From NCBI RefSeq assembly GCF_022512515.1, contig NZ_JAKWBK010000001.1:1178001-1242000 (forward strand): a stretch of 64,000 nt of DNA, read 5' to 3'. The stretch's first letter is position 1. Each line of letters begins with the position of its first letter. Below the pieces are notes generated by a model. The model saw only the letters and a list, made by a program, of their open reading frames with translations, made no database searches and was not told where the DNA came from. The stretch comes from Paraniabella hibiscisoli (GTDB taxonomy: Bacteria; Bacteroidota; Bacteroidia; Chitinophagales; Chitinophagaceae). The position numbers were made by a program, and so were the translations under genes. Shown piece by piece: positions 47,047-60,900 of the stretch.

Positions 47047-49273
47047 CTATTTAATCTTTTTGCCCCAATAGTTCTTCACACCGGTTTGTGCTACAGGTTT
47101 TACATACTCTTTTAAGTGCGCTTCGTTGGCGTACAAGATCACTTTATCTCCTTTCTCCATGGTGAGCTTATAGGTACCTGTTTTAATACTTTGCATAGAA
47201 ACCGGGCTGCCTTTGAACTTTACCTCTCCCTGCAATGCCGGTTGAATGAAAGCGCTTCCCCGGCTAAACTTTCTACCTGTACCCATTTTGTTTTACCTTT
47301 ACTTCTTACAGCACTCACTGCAAAAGCTCCTTCGGTTCTCAGGTTACTGAAAGAAACATCTTCCCACTCATCAGGTAAGGCCGGAAACAATTTAATAACC
47401 CCATCTACATATTGTAGGAATAAAGTGTGGATCGTTTCGGCAGCAGCCAGCGGAGTTTCTATAACAGGTCCGCTTTCGAGATACATGGTATTGGGCTTCA
47501 CATAACGGTCGAACAATTGATTTAAATAATTTATTGACATATCACCTCGGTTCATCATAGCATATATTGCCGCGCCTCCTGTAAAAGAATATCCCTGCAA
47601 GGCGCCTTTAAAGCCATGCCAATGCTCCAGCGACTTCCTGATCAGTTCCCGGTTTTCAGGCTGATCCCAGTTTATTAAAGACAGCGGATAGATCATAAGC
47701 AAATGAGAGTAATGCCGGTGCGACTGATCAAAAGCTACATCACGGCCAATACATAAACCGTTCTTATCCTTCGGGTAATCTACCAGGTTGTCCAATACAT
47801 TTTGCCAAACAGGGGCCAGGCTATCCGCAGGCTCTAGTTGCAAAAGTGTTTTACAACCCCAGCGAAACAGCGACAAATCATAATTGCAATCTCTTGTCAC
47901 ACCCTCGGGATACTCTGGTGAATAGGTATAGGGTAAATGCCATTTTCCATCGGCTTCCTTATTCATGATGTCCAGATAGTAGTTCACACTTCCTTTCAAA
48001 AGCGTGAAGAGCTTGTTCTTTAAATGATCATCCATCGTATAACGGTAATGTAGCCAGTAATAATACAAGCACCAGGTAAGATTACCCAACTCCAGATCTG
48101 ATGGCGTGGCAGTGCTATCCTTTTGAGCATATACTTTTACCGGCTTGTACAGGTTCCTTCCTCCATTTCGTCCCAGTGCAAGTGCATTATGACGGTAGAT
48201 GGCGGGCACATTCAGGCTCAGGCTTTCCTTGCCCGCATCCATCATATCAATAAAGCCTTCTGCAATGGAAAGCCGGTTGGCCGTATAGAGAGGGAGTACG
48301 TGAGTTGAATATTTAAATTAAACCAATAGGCCGGCCAGGGTGTTGTTCGATACCAGGGACCCATCAGATCTAAGGGAGGATTGTTTTTCGCGTTGCGGAG
48401 GCTATTTTATATTGCTGTATCCAGTAGAAGCTTTCCATGCGGGCATCCGGAAGAGAGACAAAGCTTAATGGGTAGTACTGATGCCACCAGTTGCGATGCC
48501 TGTCAATAAGCCCCTGCGGGTTTTTAAGCAGTGGTGCTGAAAGCGTTTCAATTGTTGCTGCCAGGGAAGACTGCAAGGTATTATATCCTACTGATATAAA
48601 ATAAGTGTCTTCCGCATGTTCACGATGCCTTATCCATGCTGTAGTATAATCGCCGCCGGCCAGCATGGGTTGCCGGCAATAGAAAACATTGTTTGCATAC
48701 GCTATTTGAGCCGGCGGGTTGGGTTTATATTCTTTGGGTATATCTGTTACATAAGAAAAAGTGCTCCTTTCGCTTTTTGAAATCACCGGGATAAAAGTCC
48801 ATGTTGGGTCTTCAGATCCGCTTTTCCTAACCTGGAACACTATCAGATCTGATTGTGATAAGCTGACGCAGCGCCAATGAATGGCTCCTTTTGTAGTAAG
48901 GATGCTTCCCGTAGCTTCGGCGTTCCACAAGTGCAGTCTTGCCGTATTTTTTTTATCTTTCCCTTGAGCTTAACTGAAAAATATCCTATTGGCAAACGGG
49001 CCTTATTGTATAAAACAGGGGCGGAGTCATCTCTATGATCCGCAACATCCGATCTCCCTATATCGATCCGCAGGGTTTCGGGACCTTCCATATAAACCAT
49101 GGTTCCCAGCTGGCCGTTACCGGTAAAAAGACCTTCTTCCCATTTGGTTGTTAAAGTATCATATACTAAATCATTTCTTTCAAGAAATGCGGCCCAGTCT
49201 ATCCCCTTCGCATTTTGCCCGAGTACATTCAAACAAAAACAGTAAAAGGCCGTAATCAAAAAGCTTTTTTCAT
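47047..49273 (-). CDS. GH95-like glycoside hydrolase (five assembly frameshifts)
   Basis: About 743 residues after five one-base additions (A5 at 49258-49262 just after the start, then near 48950, 48386, 48293 and 47258). Signal peptide (MKKAFLITAFYCFCLNVLG). N-terminal beta domain with KWEEGLFTGNGQLGTMVYMEG and LRIDIGRSDVADHR. The alpha/alpha barrel (LHLWNAEATG, LSLFRWGCKTLLQL, DQSHRHYSHLLMIYPL, WHGFKGALQGYSF, YLESGPVIETPLAAAE) fits GH95, which releases alpha-1,2-linked fucose or alpha-L-galactose. The C-terminal ~80 residues form a small beta domain. Between the GH88 and DUF2264-like genes. Confidence 0.78.
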
Positions 49274-49274
49274 A

Positions 49275-50618
49275 TCAGTATCTGCATGTCTGCTGTATAC
49301 AGAGCGTTTGCCGCGTTCCTACCGGTACATGAAACCGTTTAAAATAATGGTTGCTTTTTTCTAACTTGCTATATCGAAGCAATGCTTCAAGGAAATAGTA
49401 ATCTGCATATACCAATGGCACATCTATTTCCGATTGATGTGGAAGACTTCCCACACAATGTTTGATAATAAAATTGCCGTTGGCTCCCGGCGTTGCCATA
49501 TAAGTGTCGCTGCTTAAAGATTCTAACATTTTCTTTGCCGCCGATTGATACTTTTTTGCCTGGTTGCTGCTTACGTAAGTGCTTAGCTCTAGCAAGGCGG
49601 ATGCTGTTATAGAAGCAGCTGAAGCATCGCGGTATAAAGTGCTCATTTTATTGGCATAGGATTTTACACCCGGAGTATAACCTTTTTCATTGGCATTAAA
49701 ATCCCAGTAAGGTATATAGTCGTCGGGCAATCGTTTACTATTAATAAAATAATTGCTAAGGCCAATGGCCATTTCTAAAAAGCGTGGATCTTTGGTTTCC
49801 CGGTAAGTCATCGTATAACCGTAAATAGCCCATGCCTGGCCGCGGCTCCAGGTAGAGTTATCTGCATAGCCTTGTGCGGTTTCGCGGGCTATCACTTTTC
49901 CGTTTGTAGAATCGTAACAAACCACATGATAAGAACTGTAATCGGGTCTGAAATGATTCTTCATCGTAGTTAATGCATGGGTTACCGCAATATGCCTGAA
50001 ACTGGTATCTCCGGATACTTTTGATGCAAAGAATAATAGCTCCAGGTTCATCATGTTATCAATGATCACCGGAAAGTCGTAGGTAGCATTGCCATGCCAC
50101 GATTTAAAACTGTTCCATGACTTGATCACCCCTGCTGTTGGATTAAAACGGGTACTTAATGCCCTGGCCGAATTAACCAGTATTTTTATACGACTCGTTC
50201 CCGATAAGCCTGTAAGCATTGCCATAACTGCAATACATCATAAAGCCCAGGTCGTGATGCTGGGTAAAGGTTTGCAGCGGTGCAAGCTTTTCTGTCCATT
50301 TGATCGCTTCAGCCTTCATGCTGTCATCCTTCGAGTTTTCGTATGCGTACCAAAGACTGCCCGGAAAAAGCCGGGTGTCCAGTCGTACATAGACGTGGTT
50401 ACCAGCTCCCCATTCTTGTTGGTGGTTCGGGGATAAGCCCCCGTTCGGGCCGAAAACTTTTTATTGGCTGCCGGTAGCATGTGGCGAAGCATTAGCTGCG
50501 CATTGCTTAATTTTTCGGCTGCAAAAGCTCCATCCGAAGACTTTTGGGTACTCCCTGTTGAAGCGCAACCAACAAGCGTGGATATCAGTGTTGCGCCGAG
50601 TATCGTTTTTTTAAACAT
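49275..50618 (-). CDS. GH88 unsaturated glucuronyl hydrolase, lipoprotein (two or three assembly frameshifts)
   Basis: Removes the unsaturated uronic acid left by polysaccharide lyases. ATG at 50618 starts a lipoprotein signal (MFKKTILGATLISTLVGC). The GH88 core is MYDWTPGFFPGSLWYAYE, FDFPVIIDNMMNLELLFFA-like with the catalytic Asp (written YDFPVIIDNMMNLELL here), YADNSTWSRGQAWAIYGY and TPGVKSYANK. Runs at 50365-50369 and 50183-50187 each need one base. A third, in the A6 run near 49355, would end the protein as KKQPLF with a stop at 49339 rather than the longer tail ending at 49275. About 430-450 residues. Confidence 0.9.
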
Positions 50619-50690
50619 GGTTAAAATCAAAAATTGATGTTTGATAGATTCGTATAATTATAATTCGAAGCAATAGCCAACTAAATACAA

Positions 50691-52281
50691 CTACTGGCCC
50701 CCTTTTTTCGCCAATGTACTGCCGGCCTTTAATATTATAGCAGACTGAAAAGCTCCTACATCTGGCTTATCAGCAGGAAGTATGTTTCCAGAAAAGTCAG
50801 CCCCTCCGTTACTCCCGATAAGTTTCCCTCCTTTTTGGCAAGGTGATCCGGGTTTAATACCATACCCCTCAGCTGTTTTAAATCCAGAACCGGCTACCGG
50901 ATTTATAAACAACGGATCACCATAAAAATTGTCGCTATATACCGCGCTACCCCAGTTAAGCATGGCAAAAGCAGCCGAAGGATAAAAGCAGTTATTATAA
51001 AACCGGGTTCTGTTGTCTGGCTTTTTATCTGATAACATTGCTATTGAAGACGCAGTATAAAATATATTGTTTGAAAACACGGCCCCCGAGCCTTCCCAAA
51101 AAAGCTTATCCACCGGGTTTTTTATATAAAAGTATTATTATACACGTAGCGATCAGTATTAGTACTGTTTTGAATAAGGAATAGTTTTTTGCCCCTGTTG
51201 TACCTACATCATTTACACTTACATTATATCTTACAGTTATGTTTCTGGCATGGTTCATAAAAAGAAAAAAGCCGCCGTTATTATCGTGCGAATAATTATA
51301 CTCAAAAATATCACCATCCGTAGCCGACAGGCTATCCCAGCCATCGGCATCGAAAGCCATACCATCGTTAGGACCACCACCCCTCATGCCATATACTTCA
51401 TTACGCGCAACAATCGTGTTAGTACTGCCAACCGTCCAGATACCGGCAAAATTAATGTCGTTAGTCATACAAGCATTGTAAACCGTATTATTTGTTATAC
51501 GACAGCCCCCGCTTACCTGTGCCATTACAATACCATCGCCATATATATTTTCAATCAGGTTATTATCGAACACAATATTTTTAGACCTGTTGGCCCGATC
51601 TCCAAACCCTGTTGTTCTAAGTCCTTCAACGGAGCAATGGGCTATATGACAGCTTTGTACCAACACATCGCTTAGCTTACCATTAATAATAATACCGCCG
51701 GCTCCCTTTACATAATTAGGCTGTTTAGCAGTAGCTGCGTTCACATCATGTATATAGCAGTTTTTTATGGTAATATTTGTATTGAATGGCTCCGATCGTC
51801 CGCCGCCGTTGACCCTTATGCCGGTAGCAGCATGGTTGATACCATGTGGTACCTTATTCGTTATTTCCAGGTTATTAAGCTCCCAATAAGATACTTTATC
51901 TAATAGTAAAGTACTGCTCCTATTTACCCTGCCTCCTCCATGGATCACCGGCTTTATATCTCCTCCATACTTATCAATAACAATCGCGGCACCCGGCTCA
52001 CCGGAGCCTTTGGGTTGCAGGGTTTCATTCCATACACTTCCGCTCTTTAACAGAATGCGGTCGCCCGGAAAAAATGTTACAGAGTTTACTTTTGAAAGGG
52101 TTCTCCAGGGGGTATCCGGGCTTTTGCCGGTATTATTATCATCTCCTCCAGGATCTATATAATAGGTTACAGGCCTGCTAACGCGGCTATCTGTATTGAA
52201 AATAGTTGTTTGGGATGACTCCTTAATACAATTTAAAAAGAATACAAAGGGCATTAAGCACAGCAGGTTTCCCCCTTTCAT
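50691..52281 (-). CDS. Right-handed parallel beta-helix protein, probable polysaccharide lyase or hydrolase (two assembly frameshifts)
   Basis: About 530 residues. The start at 52281 gives a lipoprotein-like signal (MKGGNLLCLMPFVFFLNC). The repeats are beta-helix coils of ~22 residues with Asn ladders (NITIKNCYIHDVNA, DVLVQSCHIAHCSVEGL, NIVFDNNLIENIYGDG, CRITNNTVYNACM, ITVRYNVSVNDVG). GGDDNNTGKSPDTPWRTLSKVN is the usual DUF1565-like entry. It probably binds or cuts an acidic polysaccharide. Two one-base additions, near 51175 and 51124, link the main frame to its last ~140 residues. It lies between the SusD and GH88 genes. Confidence 0.8.
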
Positions 52282-52376
52282 GGTAAAGTTGTTCAAACGG
52301 TTTTTATTAGGCTTTCTTCCTGTTAATCGCCAGGGAATGGCTTTAAGCGCTGTTCCCTGGCAATAATTTAATTTAC

Positions 52377-54262
52377 TTAATACACCCAACCTGGGGTGGG
52401 TTTCAGATTACGGTTTAACTCTGTTTCAGCCTTTGGAACCGGCCAGGTATACCAATAGTCTCCAACCCACTCATAAGTTGTACCGCCGGTACTTTCTGTG
52501 CCACCCCATGCATGTTGCGCTACCTTTTCGTTAAACTTGGTTTCCTTCAGCGTTTTCCAGCGCATTTCGTCAAAGAAGTTTACTCCTTCATTTACAAATT
52601 CCCGGCGACGTTCGTCCCGCACATAATTGCGCGCAAGGGTTTGATCAGAAAAAGACAACGCCATTGTAGGTATTCCTGCGCGATTCTTACCAGCTTTACC
52701 TTCTCCATTGCCCCATTAAGATCATTTTTTCTACCAGGGCTTCTGCCCACATCAGCAGAACATCAGCATATCGGATAATGGGCTCATCTACAGGGTTACT
52801 TTGCCTGCGGGCATATTCAAGGCCTTCGCCTACAAACTTGCGATGAATGTACTTGAACTCTGCCTGGGCATTACAACTACCCGAAGTATAGTAGGTCGCG
52901 GGCAGGCTCTTGTTCAGGTTAGGCTCAGCGCTTGCCTGGTCTGAATAATACTTACCAGTCAAAGGAAACCTGTAAGTATACATACCTTCGGCTGTGGAAT
53001 TGCTGTTTACACCCTTAAAGTCCGCATAGGGTGTAACTACATTATATGCTAAGCGTGGATCCCTGTTGGCGTATGCCTTTTTAAGACGCGCTTCGTTTCC
53101 TTCCGGCAGATACAAGGCCTTTACCGTTGCATCCAATTTATTCAGCTCTGTATTAATAGCTGTAGTCACGGTGGCGTGCACATCTGCGCCGTTTACTTTC
53201 TGGTCACGGATAAAGAAAACTTTCCTGTTTGCAGTTGCGGACGCACTAACGGCATTCCATTGAGGTAAATAATCTGACCAGCTAAACGGTTTTACCGTAT
53301 TAGCATCTACTATTACTTCATACAAATTTACTACGGCAGGTGTTACCTGCAGGTCTGTCCAGCAGCCCCTGCTGTCTTTAGATCCCTGGTTCCACGCGGC
53401 GCAATATTTTTGCAGGCGCGAACCATACCCGTCAGGTTCCTCAATATATTGTACGCTCATGATCATTTCCTCACAACGCTCGTTGGCTACTTTAAAAAGA
53501 TCTTTATAGTTTGGAAAAAGCTTGTATCCCATTTCTCCAACTTTAGCGAAATCTGCTACCGCCTGGTCATATTGCTTCGTTAAGAAATATGCTCTCCCCT
53601 TAAAGCATAAGCAGCACCCTTGCTGGTTCTACCTTCGCCGTTGATCTGGTTGTTGGGTAGATTAGGATCATTAATGGCATTAAGATCCTGGATGATCTGT
53701 GCCCAAACCTCAGCCTCAGGGCTTTGACCTTTGTTGGCTTCCGAAGGGTCTATGGGTTCTGTATAAACAGGTACGCCCAGGCCATCCCTGCCATACAATT
53801 CATTCAGCCGCATATAGAAAAAGCACGCAATACTTTACATTCAGCTACCAGGCGATTTTTCTTTGCATCGTTCATGGGCGCCGCAGGTATGTGCGCAATA
53901 GCATCGTTAGCGCGGTGTATACCGTCGTAAAGCCATTTCCATTGAAAGGTGAAAGTACCATTGCCCGGATTGACAGCGCTGGAGAACAGATTGTTCAGGT
54001 TGTATTCGCCCTGACCACTCATGCCCAACGCTTCAAAACCATAGTAACCCATATTAGCCGCTTCTCCCACAATGCCGGTACTCGGTACAGGCCTTTGTAA
54101 AGAATAATAAACCCCTATCACCCCCTGGTCAACCAGGCTCTCGGTTGTCCACATGGTCCCAGAAGAAATCTTGTCGTTTGGAGAAAGATCCAAGATTTTC
54201 TTGCAGGATGACATGCTTCCCAACATACCAATTATTGCTATCGAGTATAGTATACTTTTCAT
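52377..54262 (-). CDS. SusD/RagB-like glycan-binding lipoprotein (four assembly frameshifts)
   Basis: About 629 residues. Lipoprotein signal (MKSILYSIAIIGMLGSMSSC). SusD motifs: KKILDLSPNDKISSGTMW, WKWLYDGIHRANDAI, AECKVLRAFFYMRLNELYG (after adding T), TSKGAAYALRG, MIMSVQYIEE, RYADVLLMWAEALVE, RREFVNEGVNFFDEMRW, and the typical end KAETELNRNLKPTPGWVY. Extra bases are needed near 53822, 53600, 52731 and 52688. It sits on the surface, captures glycan and hands it to the SusC partner, which is encoded 116 bases upstream. Confidence 0.93.
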
Positions 54263-54377
54263 GTCTGTATTTTTATTTTTTGGCCATATAGCATCTGCAT
54301 AAAACCTCTTTACTTTAACCAGGTAAATGGCAGAAACTTTTTATTCTAATTCTTTTGTGTTTGTTAGATCGAGTTGA

Positions 54378-57300
54378 TTAAAAACTAAGCGATATACCTG
54401 CTGCGAATAATTTAGCAATAGGGTAAACGATTAGTGAGCTGCCCAATTCAGGATCTACTCCTTCAAAAGCGCTGCTTTTAAAAGTTACCAGGTTCTCCCC
54501 GAGAAGAAGATTCGCAGATCATTTATTCGCGCCCGGCCAACCCAGGATTTGGGGAATGTATAACCAACCTGTAAAGATTTTAGCCTGAAATAAGATGAGT
54601 TATACAGGTAAAAAGTATTGGAGCTCATTATAGAACTTGCGGAGAGCAGCCTTGGAAACTTTGCGTTAATATTTGCATTGGGATCCGTAGCCGGGTCATA
54701 ATTTGCGTAATCTGTATGCGCTTTTACAGCGTCATAAGAATAATATTTGGTCCAGGCGTCGGCAGGCATACCATCTCCGGTATTGGCCAGAATGGAACCG
54801 TTAGCCCCCGTTCATTAATGTAGTGATAAGAGCCCGTGCGTCCGGCCCAAAGCATATTCAGGTCGAAGCCTTTCCATGCCGCTGTTGTATTAAAACCAAA
54901 AGTAAGTTGTGGTGTAGTAGATTTTCCGGTAAACTCCCGGTCGTCGTCATTACCATACCTTCCATCGCCGTTTACGTCGGCCATTAGCGTTTGACCATAC
55001 CAGATATTGGCGGCACCGGAGCCAACCGTATTGCCCGCTCCGTTACCAAAGCGGTATCCTGCAGCAATCATAGACTTAACCCATTCCAGGTCGGCTTTAG
55101 TACGTATCATTCCATCTTTAGGACCTCCGTTGGGATTTACCGATCCGTCGGCATTGGTATAAGTTGCTGTTCCGGAATAAGGTCTGCGCAGGAACCATTC
55201 GTCGATCATATGCCCCTCTACGCGGCGGGTATCACCTCCGGTAGAAACATCGGCCAGGTTAATATAGCGCCAGGTAGGATTTCCCCAGATGTCAAGCGTT
55301 GCCGGGTCCTGCTCATACTTTAGCGTGCCTTTAAATTTGGTAACATTATTTATATTATAATTCCCATTGATGCTGATGCCATACCTGAAATCACCTACTT
55401 TATCATTCCACCCAAGCGTTAAATCAATCCCTGTATTTCCTAAAGAGGCTGTGTTAGACATGGGAGCACTAATATTTCCCATGGTCTGGTAAATAATAGC
55501 CGCTGTAAGAATATCTGATGTATGGCGGTAGTACATATCTGCTTCCAGGTTCAGACGTTGCTTTAAAAACCTGGCTTCCAAACCCGCGTTGTACGTTGTC
55601 AGCTTCTCCCAGGATAAACCCAGATTTTGAATGGTTTGCTGTATTACGCCATTAGCAACCTGTTCATTAAATACATTGTTCACTTTTTGATACAGGGTTT
55701 GCCAGTCGTAATTGCCACCAACCGTATTTCCTAATGTACCATAAGACGCCCTTAATTTCAAGTAGTTAACTGAATTTTTAGCTCCGCTAAAAAAGGCTCA
55801 TTGCTGATAACCCAGCCGGCAGAAAAAGAAGGAAAGAGGCCGGTGCGGCGACCCGGAGCAAATTTCGAAGAAGCATCTGAGCGGAAATTAGCCTCAAACA
55901 GGTATTTGCTGTCGAAAGCATAATTTACTCTTCCGAAGTAGGAGATCATTGAATTCTCTTCTTTTGCGGACCCGCCAATGGCTTCCATTGTAGCTCCGGA
56001 TGTGATATCCGTTATACTCCAATCGAGCAAACCTCTTTTGGTTGCACTAAACCCGGAATTTTGAGCATAGTATTGCTCGTATCCCAACAGTCCACCAACA
56101 TCGTGCTTTCCAAATGTTTTTGCATAACGTAATAGAAAGTTGGTAGTATAGCTGGTAGACCTGTAAGAATAACGATAACTGGTAGCCTGGTCTAAATTCC
56201 CGATTCCTTCTTTTGGCGTTTCAAAACTTTCGCGAAAGCTGTACCGGGGCAGGTTTTGGCTGTAGTTCTCATCTTCACGCATATACTCACTATAGTTAAA
56301 CCGGGCTTCTGCCACAATACCTTTCCAGATATCGGCATTAGCATACCAGGTGGTATTGATCCGGGTAAAATTATTCATCCCGCCGTTGGAAGCTACCTGC
56401 TGAAGGATATTATCCTTCTGGGTGGTATTAGGTCTTCGCTGGCCCCATATTTTCCATCGTAAATGGGTGTAATTGCAGGAAACGCCTGAAGCAAATAGGT
56501 CATTGATGTACTGCCCGGCTGCTTAAACTCTTTGGTAGCGTAGGTTTGCGTACCAAAAGTGATAAGATCTGCAATTTTGGTTTCCAGGTTCACACGCATA
56601 TTATAGCGTTCCATTCCTGTATTAGAGAGGGTCCCCGGATTGTTTTGATAGCCCAGGGACATAAGATAGGTTGAAGCTTTGCTTCCTCCAGTAACAGACA
56701 CTCCGTAGCGCTGATAGTATTCCGGCTGGAAAAGGATCTGGGCCCAATCGGTATTTGGATAAGCCAGCCAGTTGGGTATTGTTTGCCCCGTAACCGGATT
56801 GGTATAAATACCTCCGGGGTTGGATTCTGCAGCACGCCACTCCTCAATTGTTGCGTAAGCATAATCAGGCGAAGTAGTGGTGGGGTTGGCATTTACCTTT
56901 GCTATATTATGTAACTCCATCCAGTCTGCAGTATTGGACATAAACTTCAGATCTGTAATTGCCCTTTCCCTTGCATACAAAGTATTAAAAGTTACCCGGG
57001 GTGCTTCATTTTTTTGCCCCTTTTAGTAGTTACCAGAATAACACCGTTGGCGGCACGCGATCCATAGATAGCCGCAGAAGAGGCGTCTTTAAGAATAGAA
57101 ATACTTTCGATATCGTCCGTATTCACCGGCACCATATCTGCAATGATACCATCCACCAATACCAGGGGAGCGCTGTTATTGAATGAACCGGTACCTCGTA
57201 TTCGAATAGCAACACTTTCGCTTCCCGGATTTCCATTTCCCTGGGTTACACTTACTCCCGGAGCAGTACCGCCTAAAGCAGCAGCCAGGTTCATGATGGG

Positions 57301-57724
57301 GCGATTGGTTACTTTATCTGCGCCGACGGTTGAGACCGAACCCGTCATGTTTATTTTTTCTGGGTTCCGTAACCAACAACGACGACGTCTTCCAACGAAC
57401 CCGATACGGCCTTTAATACAATAGTTATTTCTCCCTGGTCACCAACCATCTGTTCCACAGGTTCATATCCTACGTAAGAAAAACCAATACGCTGCCTTTA
57501 GCAGCATTGATGCTAAATACTCCCTCCTCATTGGTATTAGTACCGGTAGCAGCTCCTTTAATAATTACGGATGCTCCCGAAACCGGTTTTCCCTGATCAT
57601 CCAGCACCGTGCCCGAAACAGGTCCGGTTTGAGCAGCGGCTAAAATGGGCATACAAAACAATAGTTTAAGCAGGACCAAAAAGCGGATCGGTCCAAAAAT
57701 CTGCATCGTTCTTTTAAATAGCAT
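54378..57724 (-). CDS. SusC/RagA TonB-linked outer-membrane transporter (seven assembly frameshifts)
   Basis: About 1117 residues. Order: signal (FLVLLKLLFCMPILAAAQ), carboxypeptidase-regulatory-like domain (VSGTVLDDQGKPVSGASVIIKG, FSYVGYEPVEQ), SusC signature (LEDVVVVGYGTQKK), plug (NLAAALGGTAPGVSVTQGNG, LVLVDGIIADM, IYGSRAANGVILVTTKRG) and barrel ending (FFSGENLVTFKSSAFEGVDPE; last residues GISLSF). Breaks are near 57483, 57361, 57010, 56440, 55777, 54812 and 54498. Imports oligosaccharides with SusD. The gene is divergent from the hybrid regulator, with 239 bases between them that should hold both promoters; I see no certain box. Confidence 0.93.
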
Positions 57725-57963
57725 AGTGATGATTTTTAGAAGTACTGTGTGGTTTTAAGTAGTGCGATCTTGTCGCAGGCAATCTGTTGCAAGATGGTTG
57801 CTGTCAATCGTGGGTGGGGGTAATTTCTTAAACGATTAGGGTGAATTTCTTAAACACTATCACAATAGGTTGATTATCAAATAAATTACTTTTTAAACGA
57901 AGGCATCTTCTGCTTATTTGCACAAATGTTTTCCTTATTTTGTAACGGTAATCCCGCTCATAT

Positions 57964-60900
57964 ATGCCTTTGGTCAGATTGTTTGGATTTTTCTTTTTCT
58001 GTTTTGTATCCAACACAGTTGGTGCTCAACCAGTGTCTTTTCATCATTTTTCTGTTGAACAAGGACTGCCTAATTATAGCGTCATTTCTCTTACCCAGGA
58101 CAAACTGGGTTTTATGTGGATCGGCACGGTTGATGGCCTATGCCGGTACGATGGCCTGCGATTTAAAGTGTACCGGTATAATGCCAAAGACAGTACTTCT
58201 TTATCCAGCAATCACGTTATTTCCTTGTTTACTGATTCAAAAGGAGTCGTTTGGGCAGGCACTTCTGCCGGATTGAACAGGTACAATGTAAAACTTGACC
58301 GATTTGACCGCATCCCCTTGAACAAGGCAAGAGCGGGTGGTGTTTTTTGTATTTATGAAGATTCACAAGAAAGGATATGGGTAGGTTCTATCATTGGTTT
58401 ATTTATGATGGATGAAAAAGGAGGCTCAGTAGTTTCCTTTCAAAATAAAACAGCGGGAAATATTATAAAAGCTATTTCTGAAGATAAAAAAAACGGATAT
58501 GGATTGGCACAGACCAGGGACTTACCTGCATAGAGCCCGCAAAAGAGCCATATCGGTTTTCTCATTTCAGCCCTTTAAAAAGCGGGGCCGGATCACAAAA
58601 TGCGAATGCTGTAACGGCCATTACACAAGATGAAAATCAGGATCTTTGGGTTGGAACGCTTAACAATGGTATTTATCAATTTAATACGGTTTCAAAAACC
58701 GCTTCCATTTTCCAGAGTTCGGGTAAAAAAGTTCCCGGACTGGTTAATAATAATGTGCGGTGTCTCACCTGGCGTAACGGTCAATTATGGATTGGTACAC
58801 AGGAGGGCATCAGCATTTTAAACCCGTTTTCCAAAACATTTCAAACGGTTGTGCATAAATCCACAGATAAAGCCAGCCTTAGCCAGAATTCTGTATATGC
58901 CATTTATAAAGATTCCAACAGCTCCTTATGGATCGGCACTTACTTTGGTGGTGTAAATATCAGCTATGCTTATGATACGCCTTTTTCGGTTATACAAAGT
59001 GCCGATGAGCAAAATAGCCTCAGCAATAATGTTGTTAGCAGTATTGTAGAAGATGCGGCACATAATTTATGGATTGGTACTGAAGGAGGAGGCATTAATT
59101 ACCTGAATAGAAAAACAGGGGTTTTCACTAATTATAAATACCGGCAGGGGCAGGCTAATTCTCTTCGCTCCAACCTGGTGAAAGTATTATACGTTGACGC
59201 CGACAACAATCTTTGGGCAGGCACCCATGGCGGCGGATTGAATGTTTTGCAGCCGGGTAGCAATAGCTTTAAACAATATCTCTTAGATACAATTAACAGA
59301 TCGGAAAATGAGATATCCTCGATTGTTGAGGATTCGCTTCATAATTTTTGGGTTGCATCTAATAGGGGCATCCGGCTATTTAAACGTAATGGCGCTTCAT
59401 TGATCAACCAGGCATTGGCGAATATAAAGGTTAGAGGTGTTGGAAGACACTTATATAAAGATCGCTTTAATCAAATCTGGATGGCCGGATCGCCAGGCGT
59501 TTCCGTTGTTACAGGCTTTGTTTCAAAAGAAATAGATAGTGTTTTGTATGTAAACTGTTTTGCTGAAGGCTATAACAATGAAATTTGGATGGGTGCCGGT
59601 GGGGCTGGGGTTGCCTGTTTTGATAGAAGAACACAGCGACTTACAAAATACACGAACACGTTTTTAAATTCACTTAATATTCTGGGCATAATTCCGGGTA
59701 ATGACCGTTCCTTATGGCTAAGCACCAATAAAGGACTGGTTCATTTTAACCCCAACCTCAATACCTATCAGCTCTATACAAAAAATGATGGTATCGCCGG
59801 AAATGAGTTCAACTATAATTCCTTTTTAAAAACCAGTGACGGACTATTCTATATGGGGGGTACAATGGTATAACTTATTTTGATCCCCGCAGCATTAAAA
59901 GAAATCCATATGTTGCCCCACTTATTTTTACAAGTCTGAAGCTGAATAATGAAGAGATCGGGATAAAAGATCAGCAAAAGATCCTGGATGAAAACATCGC
60001 TCTTATGCCTGACCTGATTTTCGCTCACGATCAAAATGTTTTTACAATAGACTTTGCGCTGCTCAATTATGTAAAAACAAAGAAAAACCGGTACCGTTAT
60101 ATGCTGGAAGGCTTTGACAAAGACTGGAAAGAAACAGCCGAAGGCTCCGTAACTTATACCAACCTGCCACCGGGCAAATACCGTCTGCTGGTTAAAGGAG
60201 CGAACAACGATGGGCTTTGGAGTAAAACCGCCGCTTTATCAATAAAAATAAAACCTCCCTTCTGGCTTACCTGGTGGGCTTATTGTTTATACTTTTTAGC
60301 AGCGGCAGCCATTGTTTTTATTATTGCCCGTTTTTTCTTTCTCAGAGAGGTAATAAAAAAGAAGATGAGCTGCACCAGGCTAAGCTTAATTTTTTCACCA
60401 ATGCCTCTCACGAAATACGCACCCACCTTACGCTGATCATGGCTCCGGTAGAACGGCTGCTTTCAGAGAATAAAAAAGAGTCTTTTATACAACAACAACT
60501 TACCCAGGTAAGATCTAATACTAACCGGCTTCTAAACCTTGTAAGTGAACTAATGGATTTCCGAAAAGCAGAAACCAACCATCTCCAGCTGAACCCTAAA
60601 AAGCAGAACCTTATTTCTTTTTTACAAGATATCTATGAAAGCTTCAGGGAAATGTCGCAATCCAAAAACATTCACATGTCTTTTGTGCATGACACCGATT
60701 TTGCGGAGGTAAATTTTGACGAGCAACAACTGGAAAAAGTATTTTTTAACCTCTTAGCCAATGCATTTAAGTTTACTCCCGAAGGTGGCCATATACAACT
60801 GTATGTTGCTACTCAAAAAAATGATATCACTATAAAAGTAACAGACAATGGTCGCGGCATTGCTCCTCAATACCTGGATAAACTGTTTACGAACTTCTTC

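Noticed and set aside
57901..57950. TTTG / TATTTTG as the promoter of the hybrid regulator
   Set aside because: The spacing (about 15 bases) is shorter than the usual ~19 of Bacteroidota promoters, so I do not call it.
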